From Candidatus Phocaeicola gallistercoris (GTDB lineage Bacteria; Bacteroidota; Bacteroidia; Bacteroidales; Bacteroidaceae): 34,818 nt of DNA. Below are positions 20,325-27,762 of this stretch, piece after piece. How positions within the stretch are numbered: position 1 is the first letter of the stretch; every line of letters begins with the position of its first letter. The notes under the pieces were generated by a model. The model was not told the origin of the DNA. It made no database searches and worked only from the letters and a program-made list of their open reading frames with translations. A program made the translations under genes and the position numbers. The stretch is from NCBI GenBank assembly GCA_019116145.1, contig DXCG01000165.1, positions 1-34,818 of the forward strand, written 5' to 3'.

Positions 20325-21731
20325 ATGGGTGGTTTTTTCGGAACAGTCTCTACGACTGAATGCGTAACCGATTTATTTTACGGTACAGATTATAATTCAC
20401 ATTTAGGAACAAGACGTGCAGGTATGGCTACTTATTCGGAAAGCGAAGGCTTTGTACGTTCTATCCATAATATGGAAAGTTCTTATTTTCGGACTCGATT
20501 TGAACCAGAACTTTCTAAATTTAAAGGGAAAGCGGGAATTGGTGTCATAAGCGACACAGACCCTCAGCCTATTATGATTAATTCGCACTTAGGTAAATTT
20601 GCTATTGTTACGGTAGCTAAAATCAATAATACCGATGCCTTAGAGAAGGAGTTGCTCGATGCAAACATGCATTTTGCCGAGATGAGTATGGGTAAAACAA
20701 ATCCTACAGAACTGGTTGCACTGCTGATTGTTCAAGGTAAGGATTTTGTAGATGGTATTGAAAATGTATATCGTAAAATAAAAGGTTCCTGTTCGATGCT
20801 TATCTTGACAGAAGATGGTATTATTGCCGCACGCGACAAATGGGGACGTACACCTATTATAATAGGTAAAAAGAAAGGAGCTTATGCTGTGACAAGCGAA
20901 TCGAGCAGCTTTCCCAATTTAGATTATGAAATAGAAAAATACATCGGACCGGGTGAGATTGTTCGCATGCGTGCCAATGGCTTGGAACAAATGAGAAAGC
21001 CCAATGAGGAAATGCAGATTTGTTCTTTCCTATGGGTATATTATGGTTTTCCCGTATCTTGTTATGAAGGGAAAAATGTAGAAGATGTCCGCTTTAAAAG
21101 CGGATATGAAATGGGGAAAGTCGATGAATCGGATGTGGATTGCGTATGTGGCATTCCCGATTCGGGCGTAGGGATGGCATTTGGTTATGCTGAGGGAAAA
21201 GGAGTCCCTTATCATCGGGCTATTGCGAAATATACTCCAACTTGGCCTCGCAGTTTTACTCCCAGCAATCAAAACATGCGTTCACTGGTAGCGAAAATGA
21301 AATTAATCCCCAATCGTACCATGCTGCAAGATAAACGCATCTTGTTTTGCGACGATTCCATTGTTCGTGGAACACAGTTACGCGATAACGTGAACGTTTT
21401 GTACGAATATGGGGCAAAAGAAGTTCACATGCGTATTGCATGCCCCCCGTTAATTTATGGATGCCCGTTTATTGGATTTACTTCTTCGAAAAGTGACATG
21501 GAATTAATAACTCGCCGTATTATAAAAGAAATAGAAGGAGATGAGAATGCGAAATTAGACAAATATGCAACAACCGATTCGCCGGAATATAAAGAAATGG
21601 TAGAACGCATTCGTGCTCGCTTTGGATTGTCTTCGTTGAAATTTAACACGTTGGAAATATTAATTAAGGCAATAGGGCTTCCGAAATGTAAGGTCTGCAC
21701 ACATTGTTTTGACGGCTCAAGTCATTTTTAA
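20325..21731 (+). CDS. Amidophosphoribosyltransferase paralogue lacking the N-terminal catalytic Cys
   Basis: 468 aa from the ATG at 20325; the track start (20310) is a TTG inside the leader. Overall it is PurF-like: an N-terminal Ntn-glutaminase fold (GTRRAGMAT, NSHLGKFAIVT, WGRTPIIIG) and a C-terminal phosphoribosyltransferase domain with the PRPP loop ILFCDDSIVRGTQL and CGIPDSGVGMAFGYA. The C-terminal CKVCTHC and ACPPLIYGCP cysteines recall the iron-sulfur ligands of B. subtilis-type PurF. The oddity is the start: true PurF begins Met-Cys, and that Cys attacks glutamine, whereas this protein begins MGGFFGT. It may use free ammonia, act as a regulator, or have changed substrate. The cell presumably carries a standard PurF elsewhere. 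Single gene with its own promoter and a hairpin after it. Confidence 0.85.
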   Translation: MGGFFGTVSTTECVTDLFYGTDYNSHLGTRRAGMATYSESEGFVRSIHNMESSYFRTRFEPELSKFKGKAGIGVISDTDPQPIMINSHLGKFAIVTVAKINNTDALEKELLDANMHFAEMSMGKTNPTELVALLIVQGKDFVDGIENVYRKIKGSCSMLILTEDGIIAARDKWGRTPIIIGKKKGAYAVTSESSSFPNLDYEIEKYIGPGEIVRMRANGLEQMRKPNEEMQICSFLWVYYGFPVSCYEGKNVEDVRFKSGYEMGKVDESDVDCVCGIPDSGVGMAFGYAEGKGVPYHRAIAKYTPTWPRSFTPSNQNMRSLVAKMKLIPNRTMLQDKRILFCDDSIVRGTQLRDNVNVLYEYGAKEVHMRIACPPLIYGCPFIGFTSSKSDMELITRRIIKEIEGDENAKLDKYATTDSPEYKEMVERIRARFGLSSLKFNTLEILIKAIGLPKCKVCTHCFDGSSHF

Positions 21732-21745
21732 TCTAAGAACAAAGT

Positions 21746-21785
21746 GTATGGTAAAAAAATGAAGTTATCAGTTTTTTTACCATAC
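21746..21785. terminator. Stem-loop after the PurF-like gene, probable terminator
   Basis: GTATGGTAAAAAAA (21746-21759) pairs perfectly with TTTTTTTACCATAC (21772-21785), and TGA/TCA extends it inward. The U-tract lies inside the stem rather than after it, so it could stop transcription in either direction, with less certainty than the other terminators here. Confidence 0.55.
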
Positions 21786-21892
21786 GCTTAAAAAATTACC
21801 GATGCTGCACAAGTAAAAATATAGTTATCGGAATAAACGATACAGTCGTATTTCCTCATAAAGAATTTATTTTGAAGGCAAAAAGTCCACAA

Positions 21893-21925
21893 TTTGCTTG
21901 CTAAAAAAATAATTTCATACGTTTG
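21893..21925 (+). promoter_or_regulatory. Possible promoter of tilS
   Basis: TTTG (21893-21896), 21 bases, TACGTTTG (21918-21925). The predicted start falls at or just before the ATG at 21930, so the mRNA would be nearly leaderless if this is the real promoter. Confidence 0.45.
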
Positions 21926-21929
21926 CCAA

Positions 21930-23222
21930 ATGTTAGAACAAAAAGTTATTCATTACATTGAAGAAAAACAATTGTTTACCCGACAAGATCGAATAGTGGT
22001 TGCTTTAAGTGGAGGAGCCGACTCTGTCGCACTATTACGGATATTATTATATAACGGGTATTCATGCATCGCCGCCCATTGCAATTTTCATCTACGAGGA
22101 GAAGAATCGAACCGGGACGAAAAATTTGTACGCTCTTTGTGCGAAGCACTTGACACTCCTTTGCAGGTTATTCATTTCGACACGCTAAACTATGCTGCCA
22201 CAAAAAAAATATCACTCGAAATGGCTGCTCGTGAATTGCGTTATAAGTGGTTTGAAGACATCCGCAAACAATATATGGCAAAAGTCACAGCAGTGGCACA
22301 TCATCGTGACGATGCAGTTGAAACTTTTTTACTGAATCTTATCAGGGGAACCGGGATAGATGGATTGCAAGGGATAAAACCAAAGAATGGAACAATTGTA
22401 CGACCATTGTTATGTATCGACCGGAAAGATATTATGACGTACCTGCAATCCATCGGACAAACATTTGTAACCGACAGTTCCAACCTTGAAGACAATTTTA
22501 CCCGCAATAAGTTACGTCTGCACATTATTCCAATGCTACAGGAAATTAATCCTTCTGTTTCCGAAACAATTATAGAAACGACACAACGACTTGCCGACGT
22601 GTCTGCTATTTATCATACAGCCATTGATCAAGCATGCAAACGTGTCATGAAAGAAAAAAACTGCTTCGACATAGCTCAATTACTCATTGAAACAGCACCG
22701 CAAACTGTTTTGTTTGAATTATTACGTCCATACGGATTCAATACGGCGCAAATAAAAGATTTATACCGTAACTTATTGACAAACGTATGTGGAAAACTTT
22801 TCCATTCAGACAATTACACATTACTGCGCGACCGCAATTACTTATACATCCAAGCACGCAACTCGCAAACCCCTACTCCGCATCTTACACTACATACTGA
22901 AATAAAAGAAATCGACAGTTCATTTATCATACCCAAAGATGCTACAGTAGCATGCATAGATGCTGATAAGGTTCAAATTCCGTTAACATTACGGAAATGG
23001 AAATCGGGCGACCGCTTCATGCCATTGGGAATGAAACATTTCAAAAAAGTACGCAATTATTTACGCGACCGTAAATACTCCTTATTTGAAAAAGAAAATC
23101 AATATGTGGTTTGCGAAAGAGATAATATTATATGGTTGGTCAACGAACGAATAGACAACCGATATAGCATCACCCCCAACACACGACGAATCATTATCCT
23201 ACGGGTATCTGGTTTTAAATAA
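21930..23222 (+). CDS. tilS: tRNA(Ile)-lysidine synthetase
   Basis: 430 aa. Converts C34 of tRNA(Ile)(CAU) to lysidine with ATP, so that it reads AUA. The ATP-pyrophosphatase P-loop SGGADS is at residues 27-32, followed by HCNFHLRGEESNRD, VAHHRDDAVETFLLNLIRGTG and TRNKLRLHIIPML, then a TilS C-terminal domain around LRKWKSGDRFMPLGMKHFKK. The track start at 21894 is a TTG; the ATG at 21930 (MLEQKVIHYI) gives the usual N-terminal length. It is an essential gene in most bacteria. The long second half (about residues 220-430) is normal for the two-domain form. Confidence 0.95.
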   Translation: MLEQKVIHYIEEKQLFTRQDRIVVALSGGADSVALLRILLYNGYSCIAAHCNFHLRGEESNRDEKFVRSLCEALDTPLQVIHFDTLNYAATKKISLEMAARELRYKWFEDIRKQYMAKVTAVAHHRDDAVETFLLNLIRGTGIDGLQGIKPKNGTIVRPLLCIDRKDIMTYLQSIGQTFVTDSSNLEDNFTRNKLRLHIIPMLQEINPSVSETIIETTQRLADVSAIYHTAIDQACKRVMKEKNCFDIAQLLIETAPQTVLFELLRPYGFNTAQIKDLYRNLLTNVCGKLFHSDNYTLLRDRNYLYIQARNSQTPTPHLTLHTEIKEIDSSFIIPKDATVACIDADKVQIPLTLRKWKSGDRFMPLGMKHFKKVRNYLRDRKYSLFEKENQYVVCERDNIIWLVNERIDNRYSITPNTRRIIILRVSGFK

Positions 23223-23347
23223 AAATTGCCAGAAAGCTCCTATTCTTAACCTCTTTTTTAATACACAAACATGGAAACAAGACGGGATTTATGAAAATTG
23301 ATAGTCTTACCCCCCCTCAAAAAAACAGAATATACCTACAAATAGGG

Positions 23348-23379
23348 ATTGTATCTGTTCTATAAATTGAATTACTTTG
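23348..23379 (+). promoter_or_regulatory. Promoter of the hemerythrin/LuxR pair
   Basis: ATTG (23348-23351), 20 bases, TTACTTTG (23372-23379; one mismatch to TAnnTTTG). The start site would be near 23385, leaving a very short leader before the ATG at 23393. Confidence 0.5.
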
Positions 23380-23392
23380 TAACTGGAAAAAT

Positions 23393-24106
23393 ATGAAATC
23401 TGTAATTGCTATGTGTAAGTTGAAGGTATTTAAACCCTCTGATAAAATGAGTGATCTGATTTGTGAAAATTATACCTTATTACAAGTCTTAAGCCGTTTT
23501 GGAATATCATTGGGATTTGGTGACAAAACAGTTCAAGAAGTATGTGAAATGCACAATGTAGATTGCACTACATTTCTAACAGTTGTCAACTTTTTAACTG
23601 AAGAAAACAACCGGATGCAAGATCATGTCAAAGGACTTTCCATACATACACTAATGGACTATTTGCAAAACGCCCACTCATACTTCCTTGATTTTCAACT
23701 TCCTACAATTCGTAAAAAATTAATAGAAGCCATCAATTGTTCTTCTGAGAATCAAGTAGCTTTCTTAATCTTACAATTCTTCGATGATTATGTAAACGAA
23801 GTAAGGAAACACATGGAATATGAAAATGAAAAGGTCTTTACATACGTTCGTAATCTCCTGAACGGAAAACATCAGACAACATACAACATTAGTGTCTTTG
23901 CACGAAATCACGATCAGATAAATGCAAAACTCACCGAACTGAAAAACATCATCATAAAATATTATCCGACCGATAGCGACAATCCGCTATTAAATGCCAC
24001 GCTATTCGACATTTTCTGTTGTGAAGAAGATTTGGCTTCACACAACCGGGTAGAAGATTACTTATTCGTTCCTGCTATTATGGAACTGGAAAAGGAGGTA
24101 AAATGA
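23393..24106 (+). CDS. Hemerythrin-domain protein (ScdA/YtfE-like, degenerate N-terminus)
   Basis: 237 aa, cytoplasmic. Residues about 12-75 align in pattern with the ScdA_N domain of iron-sulfur repair proteins, but the hallmark Cys-Cys-Gly-Gly is replaced by LGFGDKT (residues 40-46). Residues about 85-235 form a four-helix hemerythrin bundle with candidate di-iron ligands His95, His140, Glu144, His173, His217 and Glu221. In the family the di-iron site binds O2 or NO or donates iron for cluster repair. Met7 (MCKLKVF) is an alternative start. The gene overlaps the following regulator by ATGA, so the two are made together. Loss of the Cys pair argues for a sensing or binding role over classical repair; this is inference. 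Confidence 0.82.
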   Translation: MKSVIAMCKLKVFKPSDKMSDLICENYTLLQVLSRFGISLGFGDKTVQEVCEMHNVDCTTFLTVVNFLTEENNRMQDHVKGLSIHTLMDYLQNAHSYFLDFQLPTIRKKLIEAINCSSENQVAFLILQFFDDYVNEVRKHMEYENEKVFTYVRNLLNGKHQTTYNISVFARNHDQINAKLTELKNIIIKYYPTDSDNPLLNATLFDIFCCEEDLASHNRVEDYLFVPAIMELEKEVK

Positions 24107-24708
24107 ATTCAGAAAAAACGATATTGATTGCTATTGCAGAAACTTCTGTTATCGTACGCAATGGATTAGTCTCTGTCTTGAAACGATTATCAGATATAAA
24201 TATCGATACCATAGAAATCACATCGAAAGAAGGACTTCTACACTGTCTGGAAGCACATAGCCCACAGATATTGATCATCAACCCGCAATTTGAAGGATGG
24301 TTCGATATTACTAACTTTAAAAACAACTATCCGCAATTGGATATAAAAATAATGGCTTTACTTTGTACTTTTGTTGATGCTACTCAATTAAAAGATTACG
24401 ATGGGAACATCAACTTGTTCGATACAATGGATATCTTAGAACAGAAAATTGCATCATTAATGAACTTTACAGAAGAAGACCTCGATCAAGAAACCTTAAG
24501 CCAAAGAGAAAAAGAAATCATCGGATGCATTGTAAAAGGTATGACCAACAAAGAAATTGCCGAAAAACTATATATTTCAGTACATACGGTAATAACTCAT
24601 CGACGGAATATTACAAGAAAATTACAAATACACTCTACCGCAGGACTTACCATTTATGCAATTGTAAACAAATTGGTGGAATTGGGAGAAGTAAAGATGA
24701 CATTATAA
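24103..24708 (+). CDS. LuxR-family regulator with a pseudo-receiver domain
   Basis: 201 aa. The N-terminal 125 residues have the length and strand-helix rhythm of a response-regulator receiver, but the acceptor Asp is replaced by Asn60 (ILIINPQ), and the usual acidic pair near the start reads AIAET. Phosphorylation is therefore unlikely. The C-terminus is a standard LuxR/GerE helix-turn-helix (about residues 130-195: LSQREKEIIGCIVKGMTNKE, then HTVITHRRNITRKL). It overlaps the hemerythrin gene by 4 bases. The simplest reading is that the hemerythrin protein, not a kinase, controls it. Possible targets include the neighbouring lut operon, but no operator was identified. Confidence 0.88.
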   Translation: MNSEKTILIAIAETSVIVRNGLVSVLKRLSDINIDTIEITSKEGLLHCLEAHSPQILIINPQFEGWFDITNFKNNYPQLDIKIMALLCTFVDATQLKDYDGNINLFDTMDILEQKIASLMNFTEEDLDQETLSQREKEIIGCIVKGMTNKEIAEKLYISVHTVITHRRNITRKLQIHSTAGLTIYAIVNKLVELGEVKMTL

Positions 24709-24741
24709 TTATCATCCTCGCATAAATACCCTATTTTAGGT

Positions 24742-24773
24742 ATTGTACAAACAAACCATACAGCATATCTTTG
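24742..24773 (+). promoter_or_regulatory. Promoter of the short RNA unit upstream of lutA
   Basis: ATTG (24742-24745), 20 bases, TATCTTTG (24766-24773) followed by CA: a perfect -7 box and a three-of-four -33 box. Start site predicted near 24779. Confidence 0.7.
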
Positions 24774-24778
24774 CAGTG

Positions 24779-24875
24779 TTAGTCATATGAAATTACGTAA
24801 ACCACAAAAGTAAAAGTTAGTTATTAGTTGGGCGCACCCTGCGAAGCGATTCGCGGGGTGCGTGCATTATTTTTA
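24779..24875 (+). ncRNA. Probable ~95-nt small RNA or attenuated leader upstream of lutABC
   Basis: The transcript from the promoter at 24742-24773 soon meets a very stable hairpin: GCACCC-T-GCGAA, loop GCGA, TTCGC-G-GGGTGC (24834-24861), then GTGCATTATTTTTATTG, a moderate U-rich tail. The GC-rich stem stands out sharply from the AT-rich surroundings. lutA has its own likely promoter at 24886-24917, so this unit may be an independent small RNA; alternatively it is a leader whose terminator controls read-through into lut. It also contains an 8-codon ORF. Confidence 0.55.
24787..24813 (+). CDS. Candidate 8-codon ORF (MKLRKPQK) inside the short RNA
   Basis: ATG at 24787 and TAA at 24811-24813, starting about 8 bases after the predicted transcription start. 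It is basic and has no recognised family. Such short ORFs near a terminator can act as leader peptides, but one this short can also arise by chance. Too short for the ORF track. Confidence 0.25.
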   Translation: MKLRKPQK

Positions 24876-24885
24876 TTGATTGTTA

Positions 24886-24917
24886 TTTCGTAAATTCAAC
24901 AAATACTTCTAATTTTG
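24886..24917 (+). promoter_or_regulatory. Promoter of lutABC
   Basis: TTTC (24886-24889), 20 bases, TAATTTTG (24910-24917). Start near 24923, about 28 bases before the lutA ATG. Confidence 0.55.
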
Positions 24918-24950
24918 TTGGAATAAGAGATGTAAACGATAAAATCAGAT

Positions 24951-25691
24951 ATGAAAGTAGGACTATTTATACCTTGTTATATTAATGCTGTGTATCCGGA
25001 AGTAGGAATAGCTTCTTATAAATTACTAAAAAACTTAGGTATTGATGTAGATTATCCATCAAATCAAACATGCTGTGGACAGCCTATGGCAAATGCTGGA
25101 TTTGAAAATAAAGCCAATGACTTAGCTTCGCATTTTGATGAAATATTCAATAACTATGAATATGTTGTAGGTCCATCTGCAAGTTGTGTGGCCTTTATCC
25201 GCGATCATTATGACCAGTTGCTTAATAAAAAGGAACACCGATGCTTTTGTGAAAAGAAAACATATGAAATTTGTGAATTCATACACGATATCATAAAACC
25301 AACATCACTATCGGCTGTCTTTCCACATAAAGTCAGCATTCAGAATAGTTGTCATGGTGTCCGGTTATTACATCTCTCATCACCGTCTGAGCTTAATATT
25401 CCTTATTATAATAAATTGCACAATTTATTATCGTTAGTAAAAGATATCGAAATTGTCGAGCCTGAGCGATGTGATGAATGTTGTGGATTCGGCGGAATGT
25501 TTTCAATAGAAGAACATGCGGTTTCCGGACAAATGGGACGTGATAAAATTCAACGACATATTGATACTGGAGCAGAGTATATTGTTGGAGCAGACAGTTC
25601 TTGTTTAATGCATCAAACAGGAATTATAGAACGTGAAAAGCTATCCATTAAAACAATTCATGTAATTCAAATCTTAGCATCGGGACTATGA
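24951..25691 (+). CDS. lutA: L-lactate utilisation protein LutA (Fe-S/CCG-domain subunit)
   Basis: 246 aa. Subunit of the LutABC (YkgEFG/LldEFG) complex that oxidises L-lactate to pyruvate. It opens MKVGLFIPCYINAVYPEVG and has the two cysteine-rich CCG motifs of the family: TCCGQP (Cys41, Cys42) and ECCGFGG (Cys177, Cys178), each with partner cysteines upstream (Cys10 in the first; NSCHGVR before the second). No membrane segment, so it is cytoplasmic. Its TGA overlaps the lutB ATG (ATGA), showing tight co-translation. Family call is firm from the motifs and from the complete lutABC order. Confidence 0.95.
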   Translation: MKVGLFIPCYINAVYPEVGIASYKLLKNLGIDVDYPSNQTCCGQPMANAGFENKANDLASHFDEIFNNYEYVVGPSASCVAFIRDHYDQLLNKKEHRCFCEKKTYEICEFIHDIIKPTSLSAVFPHKVSIQNSCHGVRLLHLSSPSELNIPYYNKLHNLLSLVKDIEIVEPERCDECCGFGGMFSIEEHAVSGQMGRDKIQRHIDTGAEYIVGADSSCLMHQTGIIEREKLSIKTIHVIQILASGL

Positions 25692-27055
25692 GTACAAAAC
25701 ATTCAATCGCTGCAGAAAAGTTTTTAAAAAATCAAAAAATGGCAGCATGGCACGACCAAACGTTATGGATGGTTCGAGATAAAAGAGATAAAATGAGCAG
25801 ACAAATCCCTGAATGGGAACGTTTACGCGATATGGCGTGTTCAATAAAAATGTACAGTAATAGCCATTTAGATACTTTATTACAAGAATTTGAAAAGAAT
25901 GCACTCGCTAATGGTGCCCATGTTTATTGGGCAAAAGACGCGGATGAATATTGCTCTATTATCTATAATATTCTAAAATCGCACAACGTAAAACATTTTA
26001 TCAAAAGCAAATCAATGCTTGCAGAGGAATGTGGATTAAATGAATATTTGGAAGAAAAGAACATTGAAGTAACAGAAAGTGATTTGGGAGAACGCATTTT
26101 ACAATTAATGCATAAACGCCCAAGTCATATTGTAATGCCTGCTATCCATATTAAAAAAGAAGAAATTGGAGATTTGTTCAGACGAGAAATGGGAACCGAA
26201 CCTAAGAATAACGCCCAAACATACCTAACACATGCAGCTCGCAGAAACCTCCGTCATAAATTCATCGAAGCTGATGCTGCCATGACCGGAGCTAATTTCG
26301 CAGTTGCTTCTACAGGAGAATGTATTGTATGCACCAATGAAGGCAATGCAGATATGGGAACATCACAAACGAAACTTCAAATTACAGCTTTCGGTCTAGA
26401 AAAGATTGTTCCAGACAGAGCTTCTTTAGGTGTTTTTACCAGACTATTAGCCCGTTCCGGAACTGGTCAACCTATAACTTCTTATACATCTCATTACAGA
26501 AAACCACGCAAAGGAGGAGAACTTCATATTATTATCGTAGATAATGGGAGAAGCCAAATTTTAAGTAATCCTAAACATCTTAAAACATTAAATTGTTTAC
26601 GATGCGGAGCATGCATGAACACATGCCCTGTCTATCGCCGTTCGGGTGGCTATGCATATACTTATTTTATACCTGGTCCCATCGGCATCAACTTAGGTAT
26701 GCTAAAAGCTCCTTTACACTATTATGACAATATTTCGGCTTGCTCATTATGCTATTCTTGCCAAAACATCTGTCCTGCCAAAGTAGACCTTGCAGATCAA
26801 ATATATGCATGGAGACAAACACTTCAATCATTAGGGGTGGCAAATTCTGAAAAGCGTGCCATTTCTTATGGAATGGCTTTTTTAACCAAACGACCTAATT
26901 TATTTAACAAGGTTTTAAAAGAAGCTCATTTCATTAACTCTTTCCCAAGATGGATATTATATAATAAGTTAAATAATTGGGGAAAAGAACACGAAATGCC
27001 TAGATTTGCTAAAGAAAGTTTCAGAGAAATGTGGAAAAAAGGAAAAATAAAATGA
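25688..27055 (+). CDS. lutB: L-lactate utilisation protein LutB (2x4Fe-4S, LUD domain)
   Basis: 455 aa. Iron-sulfur subunit of the L-lactate oxidising complex. The N-terminal two-thirds is a LUD domain (for example FIKSKSMLAEECGLN and GANFAVASTGECIVCTNEGN). It is followed by two 4Fe-4S motifs, CLRCGACMNTCPVYRRSG (from Cys303) and CSLCYSCQNICPAKVD (from Cys352), and a C-terminal helical tail. All expected cluster cysteines are present, and the length is normal for the family. It overlaps both neighbours by ATGA. Confidence 0.96.
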   Translation: MSTKHSIAAEKFLKNQKMAAWHDQTLWMVRDKRDKMSRQIPEWERLRDMACSIKMYSNSHLDTLLQEFEKNALANGAHVYWAKDADEYCSIIYNILKSHNVKHFIKSKSMLAEECGLNEYLEEKNIEVTESDLGERILQLMHKRPSHIVMPAIHIKKEEIGDLFRREMGTEPKNNAQTYLTHAARRNLRHKFIEADAAMTGANFAVASTGECIVCTNEGNADMGTSQTKLQITAFGLEKIVPDRASLGVFTRLLARSGTGQPITSYTSHYRKPRKGGELHIIIVDNGRSQILSNPKHLKTLNCLRCGACMNTCPVYRRSGGYAYTYFIPGPIGINLGMLKAPLHYYDNISACSLCYSCQNICPAKVDLADQIYAWRQTLQSLGVANSEKRAISYGMAFLTKRPNLFNKVLKEAHFINSFPRWILYNKLNNWGKEHEMPRFAKESFREMWKKGKIK

Positions 27056-27663
27056 GTAGTAGAGAAGATATTTTGCAGAACATTCGTCGTAACACCGGAG
27101 TTCGTTACGAAAAGCCCGACATAACTTCATTAGAAAAAGAAGCTATCACTTATCCAAATAAAACAAAACAATTTTGCAAAACCTTAGAAGAGGCTGGCGG
27201 ACATGCCATTATTTTAGAAGGAGAAAAAATAGACGATATCATTAAAAATCTATATCCTACTGCAAAACGTATTGCATCGGAAATAAAAGACTTGACTTGT
27301 AACGGAGAAAAACAAACAATAACTTGTGCTACATTTCATCCAGACGATGTAGCTTCTTCTGCTGATTTAGACGGAACAGATGTTGCCATAATCAACGGTC
27401 GTTTTGGAGTTTGCGAAAATGGTGCAGTTTGGATTCAACAAGATGTAGAACAACGTGCCATTTATTTCATATCGGAAGCATTAGTAATTTTAGTCGACAA
27501 AAATAAATTGGTCAACAATATGCATGAAGCATACACACGCATCGATACAGGCAAATACGGATATGGTGTTTTCATTTCCGGTCCTTCAAAAACGGCAGAC
27601 ATCGAGCAAGCACTTGTTATGGGAGCACACGGTGCCAAAGAAGTCATCGTCATATTAGTATAG
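27052..27663 (+). CDS. lutC: L-lactate utilisation protein LutC (LUD domain)
   Basis: 203 aa from the ATG at 27052, which overlaps the lutB stop; the track start at 27031 is a GTG inside lutB. A single LUD domain with ASSADLDGTDVAIINGRFGV, ENGAVWIQQDVEQRA and the C-terminal FISGPSKTADIEQALVMGAH, the signature tail of the family. It completes the LutABC set, and nothing is missing or truncated. No lactate permease lies beside the operon, so uptake must be encoded elsewhere. No convincing terminator was seen in the 99 bases that follow. Confidence 0.95.
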   Translation: MSSREDILQNIRRNTGVRYEKPDITSLEKEAITYPNKTKQFCKTLEEAGGHAIILEGEKIDDIIKNLYPTAKRIASEIKDLTCNGEKQTITCATFHPDDVASSADLDGTDVAIINGRFGVCENGAVWIQQDVEQRAIYFISEALVILVDKNKLVNNMHEAYTRIDTGKYGYGVFISGPSKTADIEQALVMGAHGAKEVIVILV

Positions 27664-27687
27664 TTATAAACAATCAGACAAAAAGCC

Positions 27688-27699
27688 CTTGATGTTTTT
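27688..27699 (+). repeat. CTTGATGTTTTT intergenic word, copy 3
   Basis: Exact 12-base copy 24 bases after the lutC stop codon, overlapping the -33 region proposed for the next gene. Confidence 0.5.
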
Positions 27700-27729
27700 C
27701 TGAAATTAGAAGAGAAAATTGTATCTTTA
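27697..27729 (+). promoter_or_regulatory. Possible promoter of the 507-aa unknown gene
   Basis: TTTC (27697-27700), 21 bases, TATCTTTA (27722-27729; last base off consensus). Start near 27735, about 28 bases before the ATG. Confidence 0.45.
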
Positions 27730-27762
27730 CCGCATAAATGAGGTAAAACATACAGACTTCTT

